Assembly (NCBI RefSeq): GCF_000381745.1
Contig: NZ_KB906970.1
Coordinates: 62,001 to 126,000, forward strand
Reading direction: 5' to 3'
Length of the DNA: 64,000 bases
Source: Psychromonas ossibalaenae ATCC BAA-1528
Lineage (GTDB): Bacteria > Pseudomonadota > Gammaproteobacteria > Enterobacterales > Psychromonadaceae
A model generated the notes under the pieces. It saw only the letters and a list, made by a program, of their open reading frames with translations. It ran no database searches and was not told the origin of the DNA. Positions 45,496 to 52,269 of the stretch are shown piece after piece (position 1 is the first letter of the stretch; every line of letters starts with the position of its first letter). Position numbers and translations under genes: made by a program.

Positions 45496-45593
45496 CAAAG
45501 GGCAGAGCAGCCCGCTGCATAGTTAATATGACCGCTGCTCTTTAAAAGGGTATAATCGCGCCGTTTAAAATATTATTTCAGGAAAGTAACTAC

Positions 45594-46265
45594 ATGTCGG
45601 TTTTAAAAGAGTCAGCAGTGCAAAAGTTAGCCAGTAAATTTATTGTTATTGAAGGCCTGGAAGGGGCGGGTAAAAGTACCGCTATCTCTTATATCGGTAA
45701 ATGGCTGGCATTACAGAATATGCCTGCTGAGAAAGTAACCTATACACGTGAGCCAGGCGGCACCGAGCTTGCCGAAAAAATGCGTGATATTGTAAAAATG
45801 GACGTGCAGGGCGAAACACTGCAGGATAAAGCCGAATTACTGGTGCTGTATGCCGCGCGCGTGCAGTTAGTTGAACATATTATTAAACCTGCTTTGGCTA
45901 ACGGCAAAGTGGTTATTGGTGACCGTCATAACTACTCCTCGCTTGCATACCAAGGCGGTGGGCGCGGTATCGATCTGAAACTTATTGAAGATATCAAACA
46001 GGTTGCATTAGGTGATTTTAAGGCCGACTTTACCCTGTATTTAGATATTGATCCGGAGCTTGGCTTAAGCCGGGCCCGAGGGCGCGGGGAATTAGACCGC
46101 ATTGAACGTCAGGCTATTGACTTCTTTGAACGTACTCGAAATGTATTTATCTCATTAGCAGAAAATGATGCGAATACAGTGACTATTGATGCCGGGCAGA
46201 CGCCGGAATTAGTTGAAAAAGCGATTTTTGCGCAATTAGATAAATGGTTAATAGAGCTTGCCTGA
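45594..46265 (+). CDS. tmk: Thymidylate kinase
   Basis: A 223-residue dTMP kinase with P-loop [11 protein letters not shown], the DR(H/Y) segment [17 protein letters not shown] and [22 protein letters not shown] lid region (described in part). It makes dTDP for DNA synthesis. Its stop overlaps the holB start by eight bases. A TATAAT-like box at 45551-45556 may be its promoter, since the GH4/LysR insertion has cut it off from mltG. Confidence 0.96.
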   Translation: MSVLKESAVQKLASKFIVIEGLEGAGKSTAISYIGKWLALQNMPAEKVTYTREPGGTELAEKMRDIVKMDVQGETLQDKAELLVLYAARVQLVEHIIKPALANGKVVIGDRHNYSSLAYQGGGRGIDLKLIEDIKQVALGDFKADFTLYLDIDPELGLSRARGRGELDRIERQAIDFFERTRNVFISLAENDANTVTIDAGQTPELVEKAIFAQLDKWLIELA

Positions 46266-47289
46266 TATGCCTTTAGATGAAAATACTCCGCTAACAGAGG
46301 TTTCTACCCCCTGGTTAAAACCTGTCTTTGAACAGCTGCAGGAACATTACCAGAGCGGTCGATTTGCGCATGGGATACTGCTAACCGGTAATGCGGGGGT
46401 TGGTAAATTTAAAGTTGCTCAAGATATGGCTCAATACCTGTTATGCAGTAACAAGCAGACGCCGCAGGGGCCATGTAATCAGTGCCACTCATGTAAGTTA
46501 TTTACCGTTAGTAACCATTTAGATTTTCATCTGCTGCAGAATGAGGCGAATAAATCGATTGGTATCGAACAGGTCCGCTCATTAATTGATACGCTTAATG
46601 AGCGCCCGCATTTAGGTGACAATAAAGTTGTGATCATCAAAAATGCCAATACCTTAACGGTTCCGGCTGCTAATGCGCTGCTTAAAACGTTAGAAGAACC
46701 GCAGGGTAACAGTTATCTAATTTTACTAACCCGTACACACCACCAGCTAATGCCGACCTTACTGAGTCGTCTACAGCATACACATCTGCATACTCCCGGT
46801 GATGCTGATCTGTTAGCCTGGTTATCTGATCTGGGTTTTAATATTCAGGATATTGGTTTACTGAGACTATTTCAAAACAGTCCGTTATCTTTATTGAATC
46901 ACCTGCACAGCGTGCAGGTTTCGACCTCGGAAGATGAACGTAGAAACTGTGTTGAAGGTTTATTCTCACTGCTTAATCAGCCTGAGTCACTGTTTACTTT
47001 TAGTCAGTTTTTAGCTGAATCAGTAGAACAGCGCCTACAGCTTTTGTTTCATCTACTTCATGATCTGCATAAGTTAAAGCTGTCAGAAAGTGTCATGAAC
47101 AGGGATGCTGTTTACAGTTTTGCTTTACCGCAGCTGCAGATCTGGCAGGCACAGATTACTCTGAAAAGTCTGCGTTATTTAAGCTCAGAGTTATTACAAA
47201 CACGAAAATTATTAGTTGACCATTCTGGATTGAAAAAAGAATTATTAATTAATGCGTTATTGATAAAAATTAAAAATGAATTTAAATAA
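46258..47289 (+). CDS. holB: DNA polymerase III delta-prime subunit
   Basis: A 343-residue clamp-loader subunit. P-loop-like [12 protein letters not shown] has lost the final Lys-Ser/Thr pattern partly (GKF), as expected for the non-hydrolysing delta-prime. The zinc motif is seen in [19 protein letters not shown], and SRC-like [10 protein letters not shown] lies further on. It follows tmk in the standard order. A 120-bp inverted-repeat element begins over its stop codon. Confidence 0.94.
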   Translation: MPDMPLDENTPLTEVSTPWLKPVFEQLQEHYQSGRFAHGILLTGNAGVGKFKVAQDMAQYLLCSNKQTPQGPCNQCHSCKLFTVSNHLDFHLLQNEANKSIGIEQVRSLIDTLNERPHLGDNKVVIIKNANTLTVPAANALLKTLEEPQGNSYLILLTRTHHQLMPTLLSRLQHTHLHTPGDADLLAWLSDLGFNIQDIGLLRLFQNSPLSLLNHLHSVQVSTSEDERRNCVEGLFSLLNQPESLFTFSQFLAESVEQRLQLLFHLLHDLHKLKLSESVMNRDAVYSFALPQLQIWQAQITLKSLRYLSSELLQTRKLLVDHSGLKKELLINALLIKIKNEFK

Positions 47290-47405
47290 CTATTCATCTC
47301 GTCGTCATTTGGTTCGATCTCGGTGTCGAAAGTACTCATTTATACTTATAAACTCCGTGCTTTCTCCTTGACCTCAAACAAAATGACTTACAGCTGAACA
47401 GTTAT
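47286..47405. repeat. 120-bp inverted-repeat element between holB and tatD
   Basis: Arms 47286-47310 and 47381-47405 match at 19 of 25 positions when one is reversed, beginning ATAACT. The left end overlaps the holB stop codon. No ORF is present. It looks like a REP- or MITE-type intergenic element and is unlike the 265-bp family in sequence. Confidence 0.5.
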
Positions 47406-47434
47406 AAGTATTATAAAAGATAGGGTTTAGAAAT

Positions 47435-48214
47435 ATGTTAGTGGATTCTCATTGTCACCTCGACGGCTTAGATTATAAAAACAGGCATAAAGATTTGACC
47501 GATGTGGTAAACAAAGCACAAGAGAAGGGGATTAATTATCTGCTTAGTGTTTGTGTCGAAGTAAAAAAATACCCGGCAATGGCGGAATTAACCGCATCTT
47601 TTCCGCAAATCTTCTGTTCGGCCGGCATGCACCCTTTACATCAGGATGAGGTCGTTGATGAGGCGCTGTTACTTGAATATGCGAACCATGAAAAAGTGGT
47701 CGCACTGGGTGAAACAGGGTTAGATTTTTTCTATTCTCCGGATAATAAAGCGCAGCAGGAAGCTTCTTTTCGCGCGCAGATACGTATCGCTAAAAAGGTG
47801 AATAAACCCTTAATTGTACATACTCGAGATGCACGTGAAGAAACGCTGAACATTCTTCGTGAAGAAGGTGCCGAGCAGGTAGGCGGTGTACTGCATTGTT
47901 TTACTGAATCCTTAGAAATGGCGCAGGCGGCGATGGAAATGGGCTTTTATATTTCCGTTTCCGGCATTGTCACCTTTAAAAATGCCAAAGAGTTACAGGC
48001 TACCATTAAAGAGATTCCTCTGGATCGTTTGTTAGTTGAAACTGACTCTCCCTATTTAGCTCCTGTGCCGCATCGAGGTCAGGAGAACGAACCCGCTTAC
48101 ACAAGAGATGTTGCTAAGTTTGTCGCACAGTTAAAAGGAGTGACATTTGAAGAGTTAGCAAAAGTCACTACTGATAACTTCTTTAACTTGTTTTCTCAAG
48201 CTAAGAGAGCATAA
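47435..48214 (+). CDS. ycfH: TatD-family metal-dependent hydrolase (YcfH)
   Basis: A 259-residue TatD-like protein. Metal ligands appear in the opening DSHCHLDGL, VALGETGLDFFY, KPLIVHTRDA, GVLHCFTES and LLVETDSPYLAPVPHRG. Family members have 3'-5' exonuclease or D-aminoacyl-tRNA deacylase-like activities; YcfH lies after holB in many gammaproteobacteria. It is followed by a hairpin at 48248-48270. Confidence 0.95.
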   Translation: MLVDSHCHLDGLDYKNRHKDLTDVVNKAQEKGINYLLSVCVEVKKYPAMAELTASFPQIFCSAGMHPLHQDEVVDEALLLEYANHEKVVALGETGLDFFYSPDNKAQQEASFRAQIRIAKKVNKPLIVHTRDAREETLNILREEGAEQVGGVLHCFTESLEMAQAAMEMGFYISVSGIVTFKNAKELQATIKEIPLDRLLVETDSPYLAPVPHRGQENEPAYTRDVAKFVAQLKGVTFEELAKVTTDNFFNLFSQAKRA

Positions 48215-48247
48215 AAATACTCATTAGCTCCCCTTCGATAAACTTGA

Positions 48248-48270
48248 AACCAGCCCTGTACAGGCTGGTT
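48248..48270 (+). terminator. Terminator after tatD-type gene
   Basis: Stem AACCAGCC / GGCTGGTT around the self-complementary centre CTGTACA, followed by CATTTTC. Position and structure fit the end of the tmk-holB-ycfH transcript. Confidence 0.7.
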
Positions 48271-48411
48271 CATTTTCTGCCCAAGAGCAATGTGTGACAA
48301 CAACCGGCTGTTTAAAATCTTTATTATGGTCTAAGTTTTATCAGTAAATAAAACTTACTATGCGTGTCGTGAATAAATCAGTTAACAGTAAACATGAAGG
48401 GAAGCGAAAAT

Positions 48412-48885
48412 ATGGGACTATTCGATAAAGTAAAATCCTTAAAAAATTCGATTACCGGCGGGGCTGCCAAAGTTTATATTGATTCAGAACCGGTAAACTT
48501 TGATGAACCGTTTGTAGTGACAGTCAGAGCTCAGATTCAGGATGCCAGTTTAAAAGTGAACCGGGTCTATCTGCAGATACAAGGGCGGGAAGAGGTTGAA
48601 GTTCCGGACACAGATGTAGTCTACGAGTCAGATGGAGAGCAGGAAAGGCGTACTGAAATAGTCACAGCCAGATGTTCAACAACTGAAGTTGAACTGACTG
48701 TTTCAGAAGGGCAGGTGCTTGATGCTAACCAGAGCTATGAGTGGCAGGCTGCTGTTGAACTGCCTGGTAGTGCACTGCCTGTTTACAAAGGACGATATTG
48801 TCGTCATGTATATATCGCAAGGGCATCACTAGACTGTTTTGGTAATGATCCTGACTCCGGCTGGCAGGAACTTAATGAGGAATAA
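48412..48885 (+). CDS. Hypothetical protein with arrestin/Spo0M-like N-terminus
   Basis: About 157 residues. The opening MGLFDKVKSLKNSITGGAAK followed by beta-rich PVNFDEPFVVTVRAQIQDASLKVN (described in part) resembles the N-terminal half of Spo0M/arrestin-like proteins, but no family is assigned with confidence. Soluble, acidic, no signal peptide. The ATG at 48412 has a gaaggg/gaag site at good distance and is preferred to the ATG at 48394. It stands alone, between two terminators. Function unknown. Confidence 0.75.
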   Translation: MGLFDKVKSLKNSITGGAAKVYIDSEPVNFDEPFVVTVRAQIQDASLKVNRVYLQIQGREEVEVPDTDVVYESDGEQERRTEIVTARCSTTEVELTVSEGQVLDANQSYEWQAAVELPGSALPVYKGRYCRHVYIARASLDCFGNDPDSGWQELNEE

Positions 48886-48912
48886 AAGTACTGTTGCTAT
48901 AGTGCATAAATA

Positions 48913-48947
48913 AAAAATCCAGGCACAGGATCTGTGACTGGATTTTT
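48913..48947. terminator. Bidirectional terminator, 48.9 kb
   Basis: Outer stem AAAAATCCAG 48913-48922 / 48938-48947, with an inner CACAG/CTGTG stem. A-run on the left and T-run on the right make it work in both directions, between the convergent Spo0M-like gene and the CCGQCGG mini-gene. Confidence 0.9.
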
Positions 48948-48953
48948 AACTGT

Positions 48954-49043
48954 TTACTCTTGTGCAGATTTTTCTTGTTGTTCAGTTTCTTCTGGTTTTT
49001 TCTCTTCGTGGTTAGTACCACCACATTGACCGCAACAACTCAT
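48954..49043 (-). CDS. 29-residue cysteine-rich small protein (CCGQCGG)
   Basis: An ORF of 29 codons on the minus strand, too short for ordinary gene finding. It starts MSCCGQCGGTN and continues as a highly charged tail of E, K and Q. A strong ribosome site, aaggag, lies six bases before the ATG and a bidirectional terminator lies just after the stop. The three clustered cysteines could bind copper, zinc or an iron centre. It follows nnrS by 68 bases on the same strand, so it probably belongs to the nsrR-nnrS unit and to NO or heme/copper handling. The gene is well supported; the role is inferred. Confidence 0.78.
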   Translation of the reverse strand: MSCCGQCGGTNHEEKKPEETEQQEKSAQE

Positions 49044-49111
49044 ATTGTTCTCCTTTATATTTAAATTAAAATGCATTTTATATGCGTTGGTTTTTATCTG
49101 TTTGTGCTTGT

Positions 49112-50305
49112 TTAGTTAACACGCGGCTTAATTAAGATTGGAAAATAAAGCGCGATAAAACTGCCGTAACCTATTACCCAAAGCCCTACAGCCAGGGTAA
49201 TAACATGGCTGTAATTAGTGATCCAGTAGCTGCCGAATACTCTGACAATAAAAGCTAAAATAAGAGCTGCAAAAGCGCCTGACATTATTTTACCTACCAC
49301 AATCATTCTGCCTGTGTGCCCTAAAGAAACACGTGAAATCATCGACAGGATCATAGTGCCCATTGCACCGACCGTTAATGCGTGAATTGCCTGTGAGTGA
49401 GAAACTGAAAATGTGATTTGCGATAATCCGTACATAAACAGACCGATAGCAATGCACCAGTAGCTTAAATGCAGAGACCAGACTAACGGTGTTTTTAGGG
49501 TTACCCAGATTTTCCAGCGCAGCATACGTACGGTATGAGCGGCCGCTGCTGTAAAAAAGATCACTGCAGTCAGCAGTGCCGGTAATTCAATAAAACCAGA
49601 GCCGCTTAATACAGCTAAAATGGTACTGCCGATAGTGAGTTTTTCTAACCAGCTGATAGCATCGACACGTGGCGTCCGGGTGCCGTTTGCGGTGAACATG
49701 GGAAAAACCCTGCCGCCCATAATTGTCATCACCAGGGTAACTAATAACACCATAGAGGAAGACGCTGAATTCATTAATAGAGGATTCTGTGAAGCAATAC
49801 TGTAATGCATAGCAGCATTACAGGCAGCCATGATTAATAATATCGGGACAAACATTAAGTTGCGCCACAGTTTTACTTTTATAATCGGGTAAGCGAGTGC
49901 CGCTGCAGATAAAGGTAAAAAAGCGATATCAATAAGGGCAATAATCCAGTGGCTGATATTATCCGGGAAGAAAAATAATACCCGGCCTGTTAACCAGACA
50001 CACACTAGAAGCAGTAAACCTTTACCATTTAAGCTGCGTACTCCTGACCAGTTTTGTACTGCAGTTAATAAAAAACCAACAATAACAGCCGCCGCAAAGC
50101 CGAATAACATCTCATGTATATGCCACCACAGGGAACCGCCATAGAGGTTAAGACTAAAGCTGCCGGTTAATAACCCATTCCACAAAAGCAGCGCAATTAT
50201 GCTCTGCAGGGAAGCGAATAAAAAGAAAGGGCGAAATGCGAACTCCAGAAATGCCGTTTTCGGTTGAGGGGCATTACTGCTTTTAGGGTTGGAAATATTG
50301 ATCAT
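49112..50305 (-). CDS. nnrS: NnrS family heme/copper membrane protein
   Basis: A 397-residue polytopic protein with about 12 membrane segments. Diagnostic NnrS features are FLEFAFRPFFLFAS, the WWHIHEMLFGFAAAVIVGFLLTA region with His ligands, GGRVFPMFTANG and the HALTVGAMGTMILSMISRVSLGHTGR segment (described in part). NnrS proteins protect against nitrosative stress, lowering damage from NO-iron complexes. It lies 62 bases after nsrR on the same strand and is probably in the same NsrR-controlled transcript. Confidence 0.95.
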   Translation of the reverse strand: MINISNPKSSNAPQPKTAFLEFAFRPFFLFASLQSIIALLLWNGLLTGSFSLNLYGGSLWWHIHEMLFGFAAAVIVGFLLTAVQNWSGVRSLNGKGLLLLVCVWLTGRVLFFFPDNISHWIIALIDIAFLPLSAAALAYPIIKVKLWRNLMFVPILLIMAACNAAMHYSIASQNPLLMNSASSSMVLLVTLVMTIMGGRVFPMFTANGTRTPRVDAISWLEKLTIGSTILAVLSGSGFIELPALLTAVIFFTAAAAHTVRMLRWKIWVTLKTPLVWSLHLSYWCIAIGLFMYGLSQITFSVSHSQAIHALTVGAMGTMILSMISRVSLGHTGRMIVVGKIMSGAFAALILAFIVRVFGSYWITNYSHVITLAVGLWVIGYGSFIALYFPILIKPRVN

Positions 50306-50367
50306 AGTTAGAGTCTCAAAGTATTCGTTTCGTTAAACGGCTGGTTTTATCTGCTGCTGATTTCATC

Positions 50368-50811
50368 TTATAAAACCTCAATAGCCAGTAATCCTGCCAG
50401 CGCATTGTGCTTATCTTCGCCGAGCAGGTCCGCTAATGTGTATTTATCTAATGTTTTGAAAAAATTCTCTTGAGCTTCAGCAAAGATACGTTTTAACTGA
50501 CAGTCTGGAGTGATCACACACTGGTTGTTTTCAGCAAAGCATTCGACTAATTTATTTTTATCTTCGATTTCCCGTACCAGGCTGCCGATATTAATATCAC
50601 TGGGCTGGCGGTTTAATTTAATACCGCCGTTTTTACCGCGCACTGCTAATAAATGCTCTTTAACATTGAGCTGCTGAACAATCTTCATAAGATGATTTTT
50701 AGAAATATCATAGCTTTTGGCAATTTCGTTGATTGTTGCCAGCTGATTGTTATTAACGGCTAAATAAATAAGCACGCGCAGTGAGTAATCGGTGTAACGG
50801 GTAATGTGCAT
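50368..50811 (-). CDS. nsrR: NO-responsive Rrf2-family repressor NsrR
   Basis: A 147-residue Rrf2 regulator. The winged HTH covers about residues 1-65 (RYTDYSLRVLIYLAV, ISKNHLMKIVQQL, AVRGKNGGIKL). The Fe-S ligands are Cys91, Cys98 and Cys104. NO damages the cluster and releases repression of detoxification genes. A perfect inverted repeat with the NsrR consensus lies upstream, implying autoregulation. Confidence 0.95.
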   Translation of the reverse strand: MHITRYTDYSLRVLIYLAVNNNQLATINEIAKSYDISKNHLMKIVQQLNVKEHLLAVRGKNGGIKLNRQPSDINIGSLVREIEDKNKLVECFAENNQCVITPDCQLKRIFAEAQENFFKTLDKYTLADLLGEDKHNALAGLLAIEVL

Positions 50812-50837
50812 TTTAGTGCCCTGATGCTGCTGAAACC

Positions 50838-50864
50838 TAAAGATGTATTTATTTTACATCTTTA
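50838..50864 (-). promoter_or_regulatory. NsrR operator upstream of nsrR
   Basis: Perfect 10-bp inverted repeat TAAAGATGTA (50838-50847) and TACATCTTTA (50855-50864) with a 7-base AT spacer. This fits the gammaproteobacterial NsrR consensus built on AAGATGYA half-sites. It lies 27 bases before the nsrR start. Confidence 0.85.
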
Positions 50865-51087
50865 AGCGCTTCTGTAAAACTTTTTTTAAAAAAATGTGCT
50901 GCAGTATTGAAAAAAATTGACTGAGGCGCTGTGGTTGCGCCTGTTTGAGTGAGCTGATAAGTCTGTTTAAAAGATAAGGGAAATGACTTTTAAGTGAAGA
51001 TAAAGCTGGCGGCGATATTTATGGTTTTCGACATACTATCTGCGCAACAGCCCGATCCGGGTTGGTTTTAATGCCTTCAAAATAATA

Positions 51088-51352
51088 TATACCCGTTATC
51101 ATTCAATATGCAAAAATCAGCAAGTCGTGAGGTGAACAGGTTCTAGGCGTGAAGGTGAAGATCTAACGGGTTAAATCGAGACTTCACAACAACGAAGATG
51201 TTTACCTAACGGCTTGCCCCGTGGGTCGCTAGCTCGAAAACCAATACTGCGTTGCAGCATTCGATAAGGGGCCGCCATTGTCATCATGCTGCGCCTTGTC
51301 TTGGTATCCGAGCTAACGACTGATAAATGCATTTTGATTGATAACGGGTATA
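51088..51352. mobile_element. 265-bp MITE-like element B
   Basis: Terminal inverted repeats 51088-51112 and 51328-51352 match at 23 of 25 positions (TATACCCGTTATCA outermost). Length and interior match element A at 40875-41139 in the opposite orientation without gaps. It has inserted into the 3' end of a methyltransferase gene, which now ends within the element. Confidence 0.78.
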
Positions 51353-51791
51353 AACACTGCCAGCCGTTGAACAGCTGCTTTAATTCTCCCGGCTGTAGTA
51401 GAAACTGTTCTCGGTTAGGCCGGCCGAACTGCCTGTTTTCTATGGTAAAGGTTTCATAGATAACGATGCCACCGGAACATACTGCCTGTTTAATCTGCTC
51501 CATTAACGGGCGGTGTAAATAACGAAAAACTATAATAGCCTGATAACTGTCTGCCTGTAGATGCTGCTGATTTGTTTCGAAATCAACCTGCCGGCAGTGC
51601 GGGGCGGGCATCAGTGCTAATGCTGTTATTTTTTCTAATGCCAGTGTGCTTTTATCAGCAAAGACGGTTGGAATATTGTGCTTAAGCAGATAAAGGCCGT
51701 TACGGCCAGAGCCGCAGGCGAGATCCAGTACGGGTTTAGCATTCTGTTTGAGTAGTGAAAGGTGTTGTTTTAATAATGCTGAGGCTGACAT
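51171..51791 (-). CDS. SAM-dependent methyltransferase with element-derived C-terminus
   Basis: A 206-codon ORF. Residues 1-146 form a class I methyltransferase core of the TehB/UbiE type: LDLACGSGRNGLYLL (motif I), VFADKS acidic loop, VDFET, and GGIVIYETFT (motif post-IV). From about residue 147 on (YPLSIKMHL to the end) the codons come from element B, with an Arg/Ser-rich sequence unlike a methyltransferase end. The original C-terminal strands were therefore lost. The SAM-binding part remains intact, so residual activity is possible. It is four genes from the NO reductase, on the same strand, after a SirB-like gene. Confidence 0.8.
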   Translation of the reverse strand: MSASALLKQHLSLLKQNAKPVLDLACGSGRNGLYLLKHNIPTVFADKSTLALEKITALALMPAPHCRQVDFETNQQHLQADSYQAIIVFRYLHRPLMEQIKQAVCSGGIVIYETFTIENRQFGRPNREQFLLQPGELKQLFNGWQCLYPLSIKMHLSVVSSDTKTRRSMMTMAAPYRMLQRSIGFRASDPRGKPLGKHLRCCEVSI

Positions 51792-51800
51792 TTTCGAACC

Positions 51801-52190
51801 TTAAAGTGTTGTTAACCAGGATAGTGCGTGGTGATTTTTTGCTGCACCGATAATATAGATAAAAATTACCACGGCAATAAGGGCTGCCCAAAAACGGATC
51901 ACTGCGCTTTTTCCGCGTTTAAGTGCAATTGTACCTGCTGCGATATAAGCTGTCAGGGCAATAAATTTAGCTGTCAGCCAGCTGTTAACAAATGGATACT
52001 GCTCAATAGTGAACATCAGGTAAATAGCGCAGAGCAGTAACACGGTATCAATCACATGGGGTATTGTTTTTATCAGCTTATGCTGCAGCAGTGCCGATCC
52101 GCTTACCGATAAGGCTGAGCGGAAAATAAACAAACTGATACTAAGATAAGCTGCTCCCATATGCATATTTTTAACCAGTAAATAATCCAT
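51801..52190 (-). CDS. SirB-like inner membrane protein
   Basis: A 129-residue protein with four predicted membrane segments. MDYLLVKNMHMGAAYLSISLF, then LIKTIPHVIDTVLLLCAIYLMF and FVNSWLTAKFIALTAYIAAG (described in part) resemble the SirB family (PF04247), often beside heme or copper enzymes. I start at ATG 52190; the longer frame to 52256 would cover the terminator of the NO reductase gene. It is between the NO reductase and methyltransferase genes on the same strand. Confidence 0.82.
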   Translation of the reverse strand: MDYLLVKNMHMGAAYLSISLFIFRSALSVSGSALLQHKLIKTIPHVIDTVLLLCAIYLMFTIEQYPFVNSWLTAKFIALTAYIAAGTIALKRGKSAVIRFWAALIAVVIFIYIIGAAKNHHALSWLTTL

Positions 52191-52228
52191 TTTAAGCGCC
52201 TGTTGTAACTGTATTGAAAATATTTTGA

Positions 52229-52250
52229 AAAAGGGGGCATCGCCCCCTGT
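52229..52250 (-). terminator. Terminator after quinol NO reductase
   Basis: Stem AGGGGGC / GCCCCCT (52232-52238 / 52242-52248) followed on the minus strand by TTTTTC. It ends the norZ transcript and separates the SirB-like gene. Confidence 0.88.
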
Positions 52251-52269
52251 TAACAAATCGATAAAGTCT

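Noticed and set aside
45541-45560. GGGTATA near tmk as another copy of the 265-bp element end
   Set aside because: No partner inverted repeat or core sequence is found nearby; the string is better read as a promoter -10 region.
52191-52256. Longer N-terminus for the SirB-like protein starting at 52256
   Set aside because: The extra codons cover the GC-rich terminator of the NO reductase gene; the family start MDYLLVKNMHMG lies at 52190.
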